Part shown: positions 13,377 through 26,874 of the stretch, piece by piece | Position numbering within the stretch: the stretch's first letter is position 1 | How the letters are laid out: each line of letters begins with the position of its first letter | Assembly: GCA_035041965.1 (NCBI GenBank) | Contig: JAPYMA010002492.1 | Coordinates: forward strand, 62,001-126,000 | DNA: 64,000 nt | Reading direction: 5' to 3' | From: Anisakis pegreffii | Taxonomy: Eukaryota > Nematoda > Chromadorea > Rhabditida > Anisakidae | Translations under genes and position numbers: made by a program | The notes under the pieces: generated by a model | The model's database searches: none | The model's input: the letters and a program-made list of their open reading frames with translations, nothing else | Told to the model about the DNA's origin: nothing

Positions 13377-16038
13377 CGTTCAAAATTTAGCTTTAACTAA
13401 AAATGATCTTTGGAATCATCCATGCATCATTATTTGATCGATAATACGCCGCCGCCACACTTTCATGTTGCCAATATCATGAAAGCAATCAATTTATTGC
13501 CGTTGCCCATGGAATCGTATGTGTATCATTTGAGAAATTTTTTTGTTTTTGCAGAAATATTCATTCCTTTGTGATTGTCGATAATGAGTGTCGTCAGATT
13601 ACGTAAACTTAGTTCTTATGCACTCAGTTCAACCGAGCAAATAGCAATCATTACACCTTAAAGACATTGATTAGTTTCAATTGTACTCGTTTCGATTTCG
13701 ATTGTATTTTCTTGATTTCTTTTCAATTGTACTGATTCTTAATTGTTTCTGATTGGGTCATATCCATTGTCAAAATTGATCAAGAATCGCTATCGCAACC
13801 TTACCCACATATATCTTTAGTATGTGAAGATATTCAAAAGCGACGCAATTGAACATTCAGAGCTATAGGCCTCATCGGAATTCCAGTGGACTATTGAAAA
13901 CTTTAAGCAGAAAATGCGGAGTAAGTTTCCCATAAACTGTAGAAAATGTTTTCCCATTTCCATAAGTAAAGATTCAGGAAACTTGATCAGCAGTTGACGT
14001 ACGAATACGCTCATCTCATCCGAATCGAAGACAATTGAATTACAGTTCCTTTTCGGAATGTAGCTGAAAATTTTGTATTATAAAGAAAGCGCGACAATGG
14101 AAGCCTCTTAACGATTACTTTGATGGAATCACTCGTAGCTTATTTGAATACAGATCATTCAATTTTATCAGTTCAATTTGAGAAGGATTTGACTCTCGGT
14201 GCCATTTCGTGATGTTTTTGTATGGTCTTTTATTTTTTGGTTTGTTTCTGCGTGATTACAATGAGTTAATATTCATTTGGACAATCTTTTTAGTATGGAA
14301 ATGAAGTGACTTGACGAAAAGCACACGTTTTGATTAACTCGGCAAATCCCATCAGGAAACTGTTTTTGCTTGTGTTTCCGAACACTGAACTGTCAATAGC
14401 TTCCAAATTTGGTGGGTATATCCTCTATCAGAAATGCTTCAAAAAAATTCCCATACAAACTTTTGGAATTTCTATTTTGATGATTGATTTATCATGATAA
14501 TCGCACTGTAATCGCTCTAATCACCAACCACATCGTAATTCAACATTTGAAAGAAGTCAATTCTTTTTCAGTGTAATAATATCTGTGTTGTTTTCGTAAT
14601 CAAGGTATCCGTATGTATCCAATGAACATTACTACCGCTTATCATGACCCATCATAATTGTAAATCAATGGAATTTTCTCGCCGCAACATTTTCTATGTG
14701 TACAATAAAAATTAACAAATCATATTACGCTGTTTTGCTGAAAAACGATCTTTCAAACTCACTTGCTTTACCTCATTTCGGAAGCATTCTGAAGTTCTTG
14801 TTAGACCTAGAACTAGCTAAAAACTAATCGCTACGATCATCGCTCTCAGAGCTCATTTCTATCGGTATGGATCACTCCTCACATATTTTGAGGGATTGAA
14901 TTTATTACCAATTTACATCAAACAAATTACATTAAACAAAATCTCATATGCAACAATAATCAAAATATAGGAAGCATAGAACAATAAAAAAAGCAAAAAA
15001 TATGACTGTAGGAAACCTAACAAACAAATTATCATACAAATGGACAAGAGAGTTAATTGGCAAAACAAGATAATTGCAATACCACTGTAAGAATGTAAGA
15101 TCGTTGAAAACTGAAAACAGAATGATGACTTGAAAACAAAATATACGAAAATGCAGGAATTACTGGAAAAAAGAGAGTAAACTCCCAAATTTTTCGATTA
15201 ATACACTTAACAATGATCGTATTGCGAAAACGAAATACCCAAAAAATTTTCAAATAAATATTCGCATACACAGATGATAAGAATGTCAAAATGAAATCTT
15301 CTGAATGCTGGCAGAAACGTTCAAACGTTTAAATATTTACAAATTACTGTGTTACTGTGCTAATGTAATCGTTTTGAGCTCATCACAATGGAATTCTATG
15401 AGCCATTCATTGCGCACAAAACAATACTCTAATGTCGTTGATGAGATGAACAAATGTTCAGATCATAAACATTCACCCATCCAAACACCAAAACATTCCA
15501 CAATCAAAGTTACCCGAAAATACGACAATCTCATATGCTACAACGAAAACAATCTCAGCAAAATACCGCTCGCTCATGAGATAATGCACCTTTGTTAAGT
15601 GGCGGAGCGAGTACCAGTCAAATCCAGTGAAATTTCTCGGATTTGATGCAAAGTTATAACCGTAATTCAGTTTACACTTGGCCAATGAGACTTAAAATTA
15701 TACAACAACAAAAAGAAATGAAAGAAACGACAACATTCAAACGAATGACCATACAAAGAAACATTAGTCTTAATAGAATGAGCAATAAAATAACAATCAA
15801 AATGACTTATTGAGATTGACTACAAACATTCAATATCGTAAAAATAACCTAGCGAAGTACAATCCATCAAAAGAAATGTAATGCAAAGAAGCAAAATTTA
15901 TGAGTTAAGTGCAAATTGATGGTAGATTTCGAATAGAGAATGCCTCAATGTTGAAAAATATTGATGAAGACAGGAATGGCATCTTCGAAAACAGAATCAC
16001 TCACCAAGAATTCAACTCGGGAAAACCACTCAGTCACT
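13377..16038. other. Intergenic region between convergent genes
   Basis: Separates the end of the rightward secreted-protein gene from the end of the leftward dehydrogenase gene. I see only AT-rich sequence with short, unconserved open frames, some encoding hydrophobic Ile/Leu/Phe runs typical of chance frames in such DNA. No RNA gene, repeat family or splice-bounded exon was found. Confidence 0.5.
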
Positions 16039-18446
16039 TCATTCGGCATCCGAACCTAACTTCAGGTCCAAGGTCGAATCGCTCAAACCGGAAGCATTCA
16101 GCGAATACTCGTAAAGTTGCTCACATTTCTTATCCCAATCCTCCACTTCGGCAGATTGCTTCTGAGCACATTCACTGAAAATTTTCAATATCTTCAGATA
16201 AATTTCCCCATCAAAAAGCGAAATTCCCAAACTTTAAGTGACAACTTATCTTGCTCGAAACCAAAATACTTAAAATCAGGAAACAAACTGGTTGAGAAAG
16301 CACCTGAAATATTGTCCTGAAACACCCGAAACGTGCTTCGACAATGCGACATAGAGTGGCGTTTGGGCACCGTCTTTTGGTGTCTTCAGTATGAACCATC
16401 TGTAAGATACAATAATATTATCAAAACTAAATTATTCACATAACAGAACTACCAGTAAATCTGTATAAAGAAAACATGAAACACAAAAAAGAAGCAAAAC
16501 CATACGCAAACGGTGCCAATAGAACGTTGAGAGGTTTTCTAGCCAACGGTGTGTATCGCACCAAACGAGTATAGCAAAGTCCTGGATGACAGGCGTTGAT
16601 CGTTACACTTGATGCTTCTTCGGCTCGTAGACGTTTCGTTAGTTCATGTGCATGCATCACCTTGAAATTATTTTATTTCAACTGAACACTTAATTTCTCA
16701 GATTTTCGAACCACCCTTCAATTTCACTTATGAAAAATGCAATTTTACACAAAACGCTTAGCTTAATCAGTGCTTGAAGTTCCTAGACTGAACTCAATGA
16801 AACCAGAATAACCACAAAAAATGATAAAATCATAACTTCACAAGATTAAAATCTTTCTCTACACTGATAGATAGACGTCACTTACTTATTGTGATGGAAA
16901 ATCTAAATTTGATATATAGAGATAAGAGAGTTGTCTATGGGCGATCTTATTTGAGTAGCAGTTACTGATGGAATGATGAATAAATTAATGAACTGTTCAC
17001 GAGGAAAATAGCTAGCCGAAATGAATAGAACACAACGAACGTAATAAATACCAGGGCGAGTTTTGATTTCGCATACGACTGCCTTGAATCCCATCCGTAA
17101 CGTCGATCGATGGTCTCCAAATCTATTGGATCCGAATAGAAATGCGCCAGTGCCGAGACGTTCACAACCCGCGCGGCTGGTGCGGCTTTTAGAAGAGGTT
17201 TGAGGAGTTCGGTGAGCATGAAATGACCTGGGAATTGATTCCATTCAAATTCATCAATAAAACTTTTAAACTGCTGAATTTACTAATTGATACTAAACGA
17301 TTTCGTTGACTGAAATTGAAAAGAGAGAAAAAGAAACGAACCCAAATAATTGGTTTGCCAAACCAATTCGTGCCCATCGTCGGTTAACTTAAATTTCGGA
17401 TACATCATAACCGCTGCGTTATTCACCAATATGTCCAATTTGCTTTCTTCTATAAAAACAATATTGCTGATCAGAAAATTTCTGAAGAACAATACAAAAG
17501 TATATGACTCTAATCACATCAGAATTGTACTATAAAATATTCTCTTTAATTCAATTCGTACATTCCCATAAACCGTCAAGATACTTTTGAGATTTATCCA
17601 CAAATTATTGATAACTGTCGCGACTGCAATTCCTCCCTCTCTCACTCATTGCAGAATAACTCCTTCGTCACAAATGAAAATTTTTCAACGTCTCAGAGAT
17701 CATTTGTTGAACGACATCGTTCTTGTTGCTTCAAAATACCAATATAAAATACAACACGAACTCCAAACCAACCCGCAATAATCTGTTTGGCTGCGTTACG
17801 AACAGTTGAAAATTTCGTCAAGTCCATGAGCACAATGATCAAACGATCTGGAGAGCATCCCAACTGAAACAATTTTCCTAATCCCAAAGAAAATCACCTT
17901 GCGATGCGATGAGATGAGAATTGTAAAATAATTTTTCTCAACAAATCAACGCATTCAAACGAAATAACAAAAATTTTACTCAAGAATATTAATCACGAAT
18001 ACCTTAACAAGTTCAATTTGTGCTGTCTGTGCTTTCTCCTCATTTCGACACAACATATACACCTTTGCGCCTCGCAAGTTCAACTCTCGCACGATCTGCT
18101 TGCCAATTCCACAGTCACAACCGGTTACGGCAGCCACGAAAGTTTTCGCTGAAGCACGTTCCTTGAATTGGGCACCTTTGAAGTAATATCTGAAATTGTT
18201 ATGAATTTTATCAATAATCCATTTTTGCAATCACTATTTGCTGGTAATCATATGAAATATATCAGATTTCATCTTACATATATATCGAGTAAGCCAATAT
18301 CATTAAAAACTTTTCCAGTAGTCCTATCATTACATTTCGACTGAATTTTGAACGGTATCTTCGACTGACCTAAATGCAATTGTGATGGCAACGACTGCGA
18401 TAATTTTCCAATCAATGAACAACTCCAAAACATCGATTATTTCCAT
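16039..18446 (-). CDS. Retinol dehydrogenase-like short-chain dehydrogenase (RDH11-14 type)
   Basis: Eight exons: 18370-18446, 18003-18189, 17773-17863, 17342-17449, 17052-17227, 16485-16660, 16304-16399, 16039-16174, giving 348 aa, a little longer than human RDH11-14. An N-terminal hydrophobic anchor (about residues 5-25) should hold it in the ER or a related membrane. The NAD(P)-binding motif TGCDCGIG is at 48-55, LVNNAA at 126-131, catalytic Ser179 lies in VVNVSALAH, and Tyr206-x-x-x-Lys210 reads YAKSK. Near the C-terminus NACHPG and ILKTPKDGAQT match the RDH11/12 pattern. By family it would catalyse NAD(P)-dependent oxidation or reduction of retinoid, steroid or lipid carbonyls; the true substrate cannot be read from sequence. 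The acceptor CTTTCAG just upstream of the ATG (about 18480) implies a 5' UTR intron or trans-splicing. The donor of exon 6 is the least certain boundary. Nematode dhs genes are the likely relatives. Confidence 0.93.
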
Positions 18447-20751
18447 TCTTTCCGGTAGATTCTATTTCACCGTTTACCTGAAAGTACCTCTTATTACATC
18501 TCTTATGAAACTCTTCACTTGCGATTACCATCAGTAAGATAACTTCTATGGCCACATAGTAGCTGTTTCGTCTGTAGATATAAGACCCTTCTGTAGATAT
18601 AAGTTCTGTATTCCATCTTTAAAGTTCCGTATTCCATTCGAAACAACTTCAGTGCCGTCAAATTCTTGCGAACACCAAACCAATTACTCAATTCTTATGA
18701 GACATGAGGCAACGTCATCCTACAGTATCCCGAGCACGCTAGGCTTTTGTCACTTATGTAAAAGACTGTAACGAAGTAAATGATACGAACAACCCATGAT
18801 TTTGCAATATACCGTACACCTCAGACATTCACCATCTCAGAACCCTTTACCTCATACTGTACAATCTATAACATTACTCCTTAATCCCCATCGAATACAA
18901 GATAAATGAATAAAAGAAGCGCTCAAAACGCAACTTTTTACAATGCAATTACTTTTCCATAAGTTGTCAACAAATCAGAACGATTCCAAAATATTCATTT
19001 TATTGCACAAATGTGAACTTTTTCAGATGAAAATTAACTAAAAATTCGAGAAGAATGCAAAGTGACATGAAGCATATTCAACAAGTCATCAATAGAATGA
19101 AACAATCAATTCAACGAGCGATTCACAATTACATCCATCCATCAACTTAAACGATTCAAAGCTTCTTGCAATTATGGCAGAACAGCATATTTATTTGCTC
19201 AATAATAACCAAGTCTTATCAAGAGACATCAAGAAAAGGAGAAAATTCTCCTCTACACGACAAACATCACCCTTTGAATATCACAATTGTACGCGTTTAC
19301 GATTAAATTGCATATTTTGTTGACTATATCATTTAAGATACAATCAACTGTAATTTGGCATAGCGATATGATTCTTTCAATAAAAGAAAACATAACTTAA
19401 CAATAAATAACACATTTCACAACAGTAATTTCTAGTGAAAACTGCTGATACATCTCTCGTTCGCGCTGAAAATCTTCACGAGTTTGATTCCATCATTTGA
19501 GGATCAACTCAATGAGTCTTGTCCTAAATGCATTCGCCATCTTCATTCCTTCTTTTCCAGCTCGAGCAACGAGAATAATATCGCAAGTCTCACTGAACAT
19601 TCTTTTAAAATCTGGGCAAAACAATACCAACACCATTGATAATCACAATATAAACCAATAAAAAAATTTCAAATACCCTTGCATAATACCAAAAAAGAAC
19701 AACAATAAAATTTCACCCATCACCATGAATGTTCTAATCATGAAAACAATTCATAATAAATGATCAAATCGTCACTGATTGCAACATAATCTCGCGGCAC
19801 TTTTTAAACGTTCTCGCCACCAGCATACCATATTAAAAAATTTTCAACAACATATAATAATTAATATGGAAGAGAATTGCATATAACATTAATAATATGG
19901 AAAGAGAAACAATTCATGATAGAGAAATAATGTGAAAAAAGATACAATTAATAAGAAAATTAATGAAAAGGGGAAAAAATTACTATGAAAACTGAAGTTA
20001 AATTCACAAATACCGAAATGCATTATCAAAATACAACAGGTCTCATGCAAGCACCTCAATGGAAGCCCACTGAACCAGATCCTTACTACTTTAAAACAAG
20101 CTGAATCAAGTTTTCTCAAATTTCGAATTCATCACTCAAAATTCTCCACTAAAGCAGTGAACCAACCACCTTGGAAACAAACCTTACAAAAATCAATTCA
20201 ATGATATAAAACAACAAATACTTACCCCCTCCCTCCCACCCCCCACCCTTCATGAGAGGCTCATTTCTGTGCATGTTCTAAATACAACAAAATACAATGA
20301 GAATAAAATATGAATAAATGAATGACTGTTTAGATAATTCTGAATAAATGTACGATTAAGACGATCTCGGATGACCGAAGTTGAGGTATTCTACTAATAA
20401 ACGCAACTGCTGATTCATAGGCGCATAAAATATTGCGCATTCAATATAATTGTGATTGTTTGTTTCGATTCGATTCTCGACAATTCAAGATCATCAACCA
20501 TCATCATCATCACATGCATCACTGGCTGATCGAGTAATAATCCAGATTAGATGATCTGAGTCTGAAATGAAGACATCTTGCGCTAAGTTCCCATAACAAT
20601 TTCGACTCAGCTCGGAAACATTTCTGCTTTTCGATAAAGAAATTACACGAATTTCAACTCAAATAATCAAAACTATTCAGAAATGAACCAAATTCAAAAA
20701 CTAAAAAACCCGAACAACAAATATGAAACGTACAAAATGAAGAGAAGTTGA
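18447..20751. other. Gap between dehydrogenase and GALNT7, with a probable 5' UTR exon
   Basis: No coding exon was found. On the minus strand a very good donor (GTAAGTATT) at 20225 follows a G-rich stretch, and an acceptor lies near 18480, so a 5' UTR exon of the dehydrogenase gene probably ends at 20226. The rest is plain AT-rich sequence. Short ATC repeats occur near 20500. Confidence 0.45.
20225..20248 (-). promoter_or_regulatory. G-quadruplex-forming tract at a probable 5' splice site
   Basis: On the minus strand five G runs of 3-6 bases separated by single bases (GGG T GGGGGG T GGG A GGG A GGGGG) meet the usual G4 pattern. The last run leads directly into GTAAGTATT, a near-perfect donor. 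A small open frame starting at a nearby ATG runs through the tract and stops soon after the predicted splice to 18480, so this would be a uORF in the 5' UTR. Such a G-rich tract is striking in this AT-rich DNA. Confidence 0.5.
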
Positions 20752-23700
20752 TCAATCAACGTATATTTCACGCCATTTCCACTTTTGCAAAGCATCCGCC
20801 TCATTACACTTTTTCAACAACAGTGCACTACTTGAGGCCGACTCGTCGGCCGTCAGGCACTGACCGGCTGAGACGTATTTGATTTGTTGAGTGGCCTAAA
20901 ATCCACAACAAACATATCGACATCAAGCTGCCAACAAAAGCATCAACTTATCAGCATTTCGAAGAGATCTTCATAAATTTATAATCTACAAATTCCGGCA
21001 AACTCATCTTCATTCAGCCACTTTTTGAAAAATTTTCAAATTCACTATTTACTTCTGATCAATTCCTCATTTCTTCAAAAATACTCCCAACCAACAACTT
21101 CACCAAACTATTTTCAACATGATTCAACTTAAACTTAAAATTCATCTTCGCACTTAATCTATCAAATTCTTCACAAAACTGAGATGACAATGAACGTCCA
21201 ATCCACTTCAAAAAACCCAACGCAACAAAATATTACGAAAACACTACTGCAATCAATGTATCATCACAAAGTCATTCAAGAAACAAACACTATGAAGTGA
21301 GAGTGAGCTTCACATCTCAATTCATAACATACACCATCTAATTCTATCAATAACGATAAAAAATCATTTCAATGACATAAACAAAACACTTATTCGTAAA
21401 TTCTATTTCATATCAAAACAAGTGTGCGGAGCGCCACTAAGACCCAATAGCTGAGTGTGCTAATGAGTAGCTGCGTTTGGCTTACGTCCGCTTATTATTC
21501 CATGTCTGCGTTCAGCTCTATATTGCATTGATTCAGAAGTGCGCAATGAACGTTCGAGGTCTCCTTATGAGCACGCACCGAACTCACTGAACGCATCCGA
21601 ACAACAAGAACCCATCGACGGATTAAATTCTGATTAAACGCCGAAGCGTGCACTCTTTTAGTAAAAGACTTCGTACAGCAGTACGACAGCTTAGGCTTAG
21701 CTAGGTGATAAATAAATCATCACCTAACATCCGCCGGACCAATAGCAGTAACATGGTTACAGAGTAGTAGTTACTGATTGCAAACTGCGAGTTTTACACT
21801 ACTCTGTCAGTTACTTGCGAAAAGAAAAAGAAACAAATACGAGAGAATCTAGAAGGAATGTCTTCGATGGTCTCAACCTCAACAACTTCACTCCAATAAA
21901 AATCACCTCATCATATGTGAACGGTCCATCGACTGTACCCTTCTTACAATGATTCGTCTGCAGTTGGTGACCTTTTGGTGTTATGCACCATTCACCTTGA
22001 GCCATTTGACCCTTTTTATTCAGTCGTATCAACTGAAACTAAATATTTTTGCACATATGAAGTCAATGAGAAACATTAAAACGCTATTCAACAATCCACT
22101 ACAGATCTTCTCACATCAAGCCGAATTCACAGAAAATCTTTTCCTCATTGCTTATAAAATATTCTCAAATAATGTACCGAATAAACCCAAATAAAACGGT
22201 AAACATCAGCAAAATGTACTGATAATATTTTAATTGGGATAAGGCGACACCATGATCAACTCCAGTAAGATTGATCAAATTACTCCAGTTAAGGCGAAAG
22301 CTCGACGAATCACAATGTTCAATACCTGATTGCCTCCATAGCCATGACAAGGTGTTGCTCCGACAATGCCTGGTATCGGCCGTCCCATTGTATCAATGCA
22401 TTTACCTAAAAACAAAAACGAATTTCATATCACGTACACGAAATGATCCATTCCATATCAGAAACTATTTGTAAAAACACTGACGATGAGGAGAATGATT
22501 TCGCATCGAAAACGATCAATTCAAAACACTCACTCGAATGTAAGTTCTTCGCCTCACCCCAAACCTGATTCTCCGGTAGAAGTGGATATGAATAAAGTAC
22601 ATCGTAGGCAATTTTATCCATATACCTGAAGATAAAACATCAGGGTGATGACGTTAAATACTATATTATTCTACACAGCAATAGGCAACAGATCACAAAA
22701 TCGTCCATTTCAGGGAGAATACCCGAAATAAACGAACCATTTGAACGGTTTGCACTGCAATCGCTGTCTAAGTTCCAACTGTTTGCTGATGTCACCTGGC
22801 TGGCGATGCTTTGCTGATGGTTCACGTATATAATAGTATTTGTCGTAATCATCCATCCATGTTTTAATTACACGAACCATATTCTAAAACACAAATTGTA
22901 TTCTCGTCTGTGAAATCCCATGTAGTTGATCAAATTTAATCAGATTCTATCATTCAAAAACTACCTCTAAACAATGATTTGTACATGGAACCTTTAAAAA
23001 ACACCATCGAATATCACAAATCGAAACAAAAACATGCGAACAGAACTAAAAAATCGCAAACTACTGTGAAAACTTACAGTAGAAATGACCGGTTTTCCAC
23101 TTAGTTTACCAAAACCGTATGGCATATGTGAACGATAAACGTGACCAACATGAGAGCACGGCACAAACAGAATGCCACCACCACATTGCCAGATCTTAAC
23201 AGAAAACAATCTATTAAAAATTCCATAAGTAATAATCTTATAAACGTTTTCCTTTTTGCGCGAAAACAACACCATTCTAAACTTAAAATTAAAACGAAAA
23301 CAAAATCAAAATGAAAAAGTGAAACTTAAAAATAAATCAATTATATATGTCACTAAAAAGTAGCATTCCAAATCCCTGAATCAAGAAGAAAACATACCTT
23401 AAAAGAGAGTTCATATTGTTCACCACCCCAAATTTGCAGACCTGCGTCGTAATAACCTAGCTCTTCGAACCATTTCTTACTAATAGCGAACAAACCTCCG
23501 GCATGTGTCGGTGATCTGCAATTGGTTAGTTACTAACTGATTATTCACACCATCGCCTCAGTGGTCCAACATCACATCCTCATCAGAACGAATGAGACAG
23601 ATAAGAAAAAATTCCATCGCAAATGAGGATCAATTACAATAAAAAATTTCAAAAACTCACCTGAATGGTTCACTGTTGTATTTACGACGTTGTGCTTCCT

Positions 23701-26700
23701 CTTTCGTTATTTCTGTTTCCTTATAAAGAAGACCCCATTCGAAATATGCCTCTATAACCATTTCAGTTCGATTAAGCATCAATAAAATTAATCTCATTTA
23801 CCTTCATAACACCGACTTGGAAGAAATATTCAAAATTGCCAAATTCTTATCATAAAACATACAACATGACGAGTGAGAACCAAGTGAATCTCTTCATCAA
23901 TACTTTCAATTTGCCCGTTTGAAACTAACAAAATCATTGTAACCACAAATTCACTTGAACAGAATCATGAACAATTTCCATACTCATCATAAAATTGCTT
24001 TATCTTACCAACCTGAAATGCACATCGGCAGCACCGTAAACACGTCTGTACTCCCATGTATTCATATCGATTCCATCAATTACTGGCACGGTCATTACTT
24101 TCCTAAATAAGAAAAAAATTTCAGAAAAATATCCATTCGCTTCACAATTCTTAAAAACTTCGCCATCAACCAAATTAACTCATAGCTGTGAACAATACTG
24201 CCTCTAATGCAGAATACATATTCCACCTTTATTTCAACTTTCAATCAATCCCAAATCATCTTTCTTCATGAAGTAATCATTAAAAATCTTTATCCAAACA
24301 AATTACAATCCTCAATAAACTGATACCGTTCTATTACCAATGGAACATATCTTGTATAGACCACAGAACACTATCTAAAACTAACCGATTATGCTTGATC
24401 GGAGCCAATAACGGAGGTAACCAATTGACATTTACTTCGCAATGCGCATCCAGAAAGATGACCACATCACCCCGCGCATGCTGTGCACCAATTGTACGTG
24501 TTCGAATCAGTCCCTCTCGCTCTTCATTTCTCAACAACTTCACTTTACCTTTGAACTGCTTTACATAGTCATCGAGACGTCCTTTCAAATGTTCTGAAAA
24601 CAAGCGAAACGCATAAATAAATTTCACCATAAATAATTTGAAAAACTCATGGACAAAATAGGATGTGAGGAAATCATAATGTATCTTTAATCAGACAATT
24701 CGCGAATTGGGATAACTTCTGTGAAAAACGATAAAGAGAATCGAACAAAAACTACACCGGCTGACCTTTATCACTGAAGTCATCCACCAAAATGATCTCT
24801 TCTATAAGATCCGGCGGTGATCTAAGCAATACCGAATGTACAGTACGCAACAGAGGACTCCATCCTTCGTTGTGGAATGCAATCACAACACTGGCCGTCG
24901 GCAAGTTTTCTGGGTAATGCCAATATTTACATCTGAAAACTATCTGTCTGTTCCGGTAATCTTATGGAAAGACAATAATCCGCATTCAAATCAAATACTA
25001 ATGCTGATCTTCCTGATAACATCGAAGATCTCTTTGTGACCAGCGCTGATTCAGTTATCAATGAAAACAATAAGTGACAAATGGCTCGCTCAAAATAACA
25101 TCACAGTGATGACGTACGTAAGGCTTTGTGGAACAATTGATACGTAATCTGATCGTGAGTGATCACCCAAATAATCAAAAGATTTTCGATTTAACCGATT
25201 AAAATTAACAAATCAAAAACACACTCGTCCATCCGAACATCCGGTACACTTCGATTCATTGAGATCATATCCGAGACAATTGTATTGAAACCGAATTCAC
25301 TTACCGCACCTCTCACTTCCGGTTTATTCATGTCCACATGAACTGGTTCACCCATCTCACCTTAATTATCATCCATAATTTTATATTGTCCAACCTAAAT
25401 TTCCATCTTTTGCTGATGAATTTTGGTTCTAATGTTCAGTTGAATTTCAAAGAGTTAAGTCGAAATCATTTAAAATTTCGACAAAATTTTTCGTATCAGA
25501 TGAACCTATCAAACTATCGCATAACTTCCAGAATCCTAGGCGAAACCATCAGCAACAAACCATGTTGTCCGGGTTTAGGTTGTGCCTCTTTCGGCTCGAA
25601 ATTGCCCAAAACGCCTTCTTTGAAAACTGTTTCAGGATCTGCGTCACCAGGTAACACATCGTCTTCGTCGTAGTTCACGTTACCGACCAGGCGTTCTTTT
25701 TCAACTTCAACTCGATCGCTGCAATATTTCAAAACCCTAACAAATTGCAACTAATCTATCATAAATCCTCTTTGCTCGTCACCGAAAATATATTTATAAC
25801 AAATCCATATGATCATTTCATATTCCTTCCCAAAAATTCTGACCAAATTTATCGTTATGTTCAGTTTCATTTCGAAACTAAATATATTGTCTGGCAAGCA
25901 AAAACCACTGGAAACGAAAACGATCCTAGGAGAATAACAACGAAAAAGGAACGGGAGCGGGAGCAAAAGCGAATAAATTCTAAATGATACCCTCGCCCAA
26001 AGACATGTTCATGCATATTTCGTCCATGTTCCGCATGTTCAGCACGTCGTTCCTACAATATCACACAGACTGAACATTCACATAAAACTCAATCGATCAA
26101 CTGATCTTGTCATCATCAGCTACATATAATGACAACATTATTACAACAACAATAACTTCATTGTTTATCAATGAATTTAAATGGGACTCATTCAATAAGA
26201 ACCTTGAAAATTCAGTGTAAGATACATTCAAACGAAGTGAATTGTTCTTTTCTCCATTGGTAGGGAACATTCAAATAAAAATTCATATGAAACGAAGAAA
26301 ATGATAAGAGAACACTTGAATAATGATGAACCTGTGGTGAGTCATGAACATAGGCCACACTGAACACAAATATGAACAGACAAACTGCAAACAGGGTGAA
26401 CGTGACCGACCTGAACTGATAAAAACATAAATGCACTGAATGGCAATGCTCGAAAACACTGAATACAGCACTCAGAACTCAAAATATTTGCGCCCACTGA
26501 ATAGATTTCTTTCAGAATTTTCATATTCTTTGCTTTTTTGATCAATTCTGCAATTAAATTCTGTGGAAATCTAGCCAAATTTCTCCCCTTTTGAAATGAG
26601 TTGAGAGAATAAATTTCAGAAGAACAAATTCAAGAAGAAAAAAATTTAAACACCAAAGAAAACACTCTTCGCATCCACTGATTCTTCAGTTTTTAGCCAA

Positions 26701-26874
26701 ATGTTCAAATATGAAAAATCCACAAAAATGCCAAAAAATGATTCGAAATTCGAAAGATATGCGGAACCTTTTCCTCAGAAGTCGTCTCAACTCGAACCAT
26801 CTTCGTTTCAGTGACATATTCAGTTCCGTACGAGGTTTTTTTGCATCTGACGGTCGTCTCTGAACGGTGAACAT
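20752..26874 (-). CDS. gly-7: Polypeptide N-acetylgalactosaminyltransferase, GALNT7/GLY-7 type
   Basis: Sixteen exons: 26768-26874, 26332-26410, 25991-26052, 25561-25718, 25225-25360, 24766-24932, 24386-24593, 24009-24102, 23661-23749, 23398-23515, 23078-23194, 22723-22883, 22534-22625, 22326-22405, 21907-22032, 20752-20895; 645 aa against 657 in human GALNT7. It is a type II Golgi protein: basic tail, one membrane segment (about 37-57), Glu/Asp-rich stem, GT27 catalytic domain and C-terminal ricin-type lectin domain (about 520-645). DAHCEV carries the DxH metal site (Asp286, His288). WGGEQYE (396-402) has Gln where the family usually has Asn. ECKYWHY, SDMIS, NERREGLI-like and FVPCSHVGH segments match GALNT7 in particular, a follow-up enzyme that adds GalNAc to already glycosylated mucin peptides. 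A second in-frame ATG at 26817 would give 626 aa. The exon 8/9 junction uses an unusual acceptor ending TATAGAG, the only choice that keeps the frame. Confidence 0.94.
21424..21805. repeat. GC-richer, hairpin-bearing island in the last gly-7 intron
   Basis: This stretch of intron 15 is richer in G and C than its surroundings and has several inverted repeats: TAGGTGAT (21702-21709) with ATCACCTA (21719-21726), AGAGTAGT (21761-21768) with ACTACTCT (21798-21805), and a small CGTAC/GTACG hairpin near 21672-21685. TAGCTGAGTGTG at 21448-21459 is close to a Pol III A box and GTTCGAGGTC at 21552-21561 partly resembles a B box. It could be a decayed tRNA-derived SINE or another small transposon. I saw no second copy in the window. 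Confidence 0.3.
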
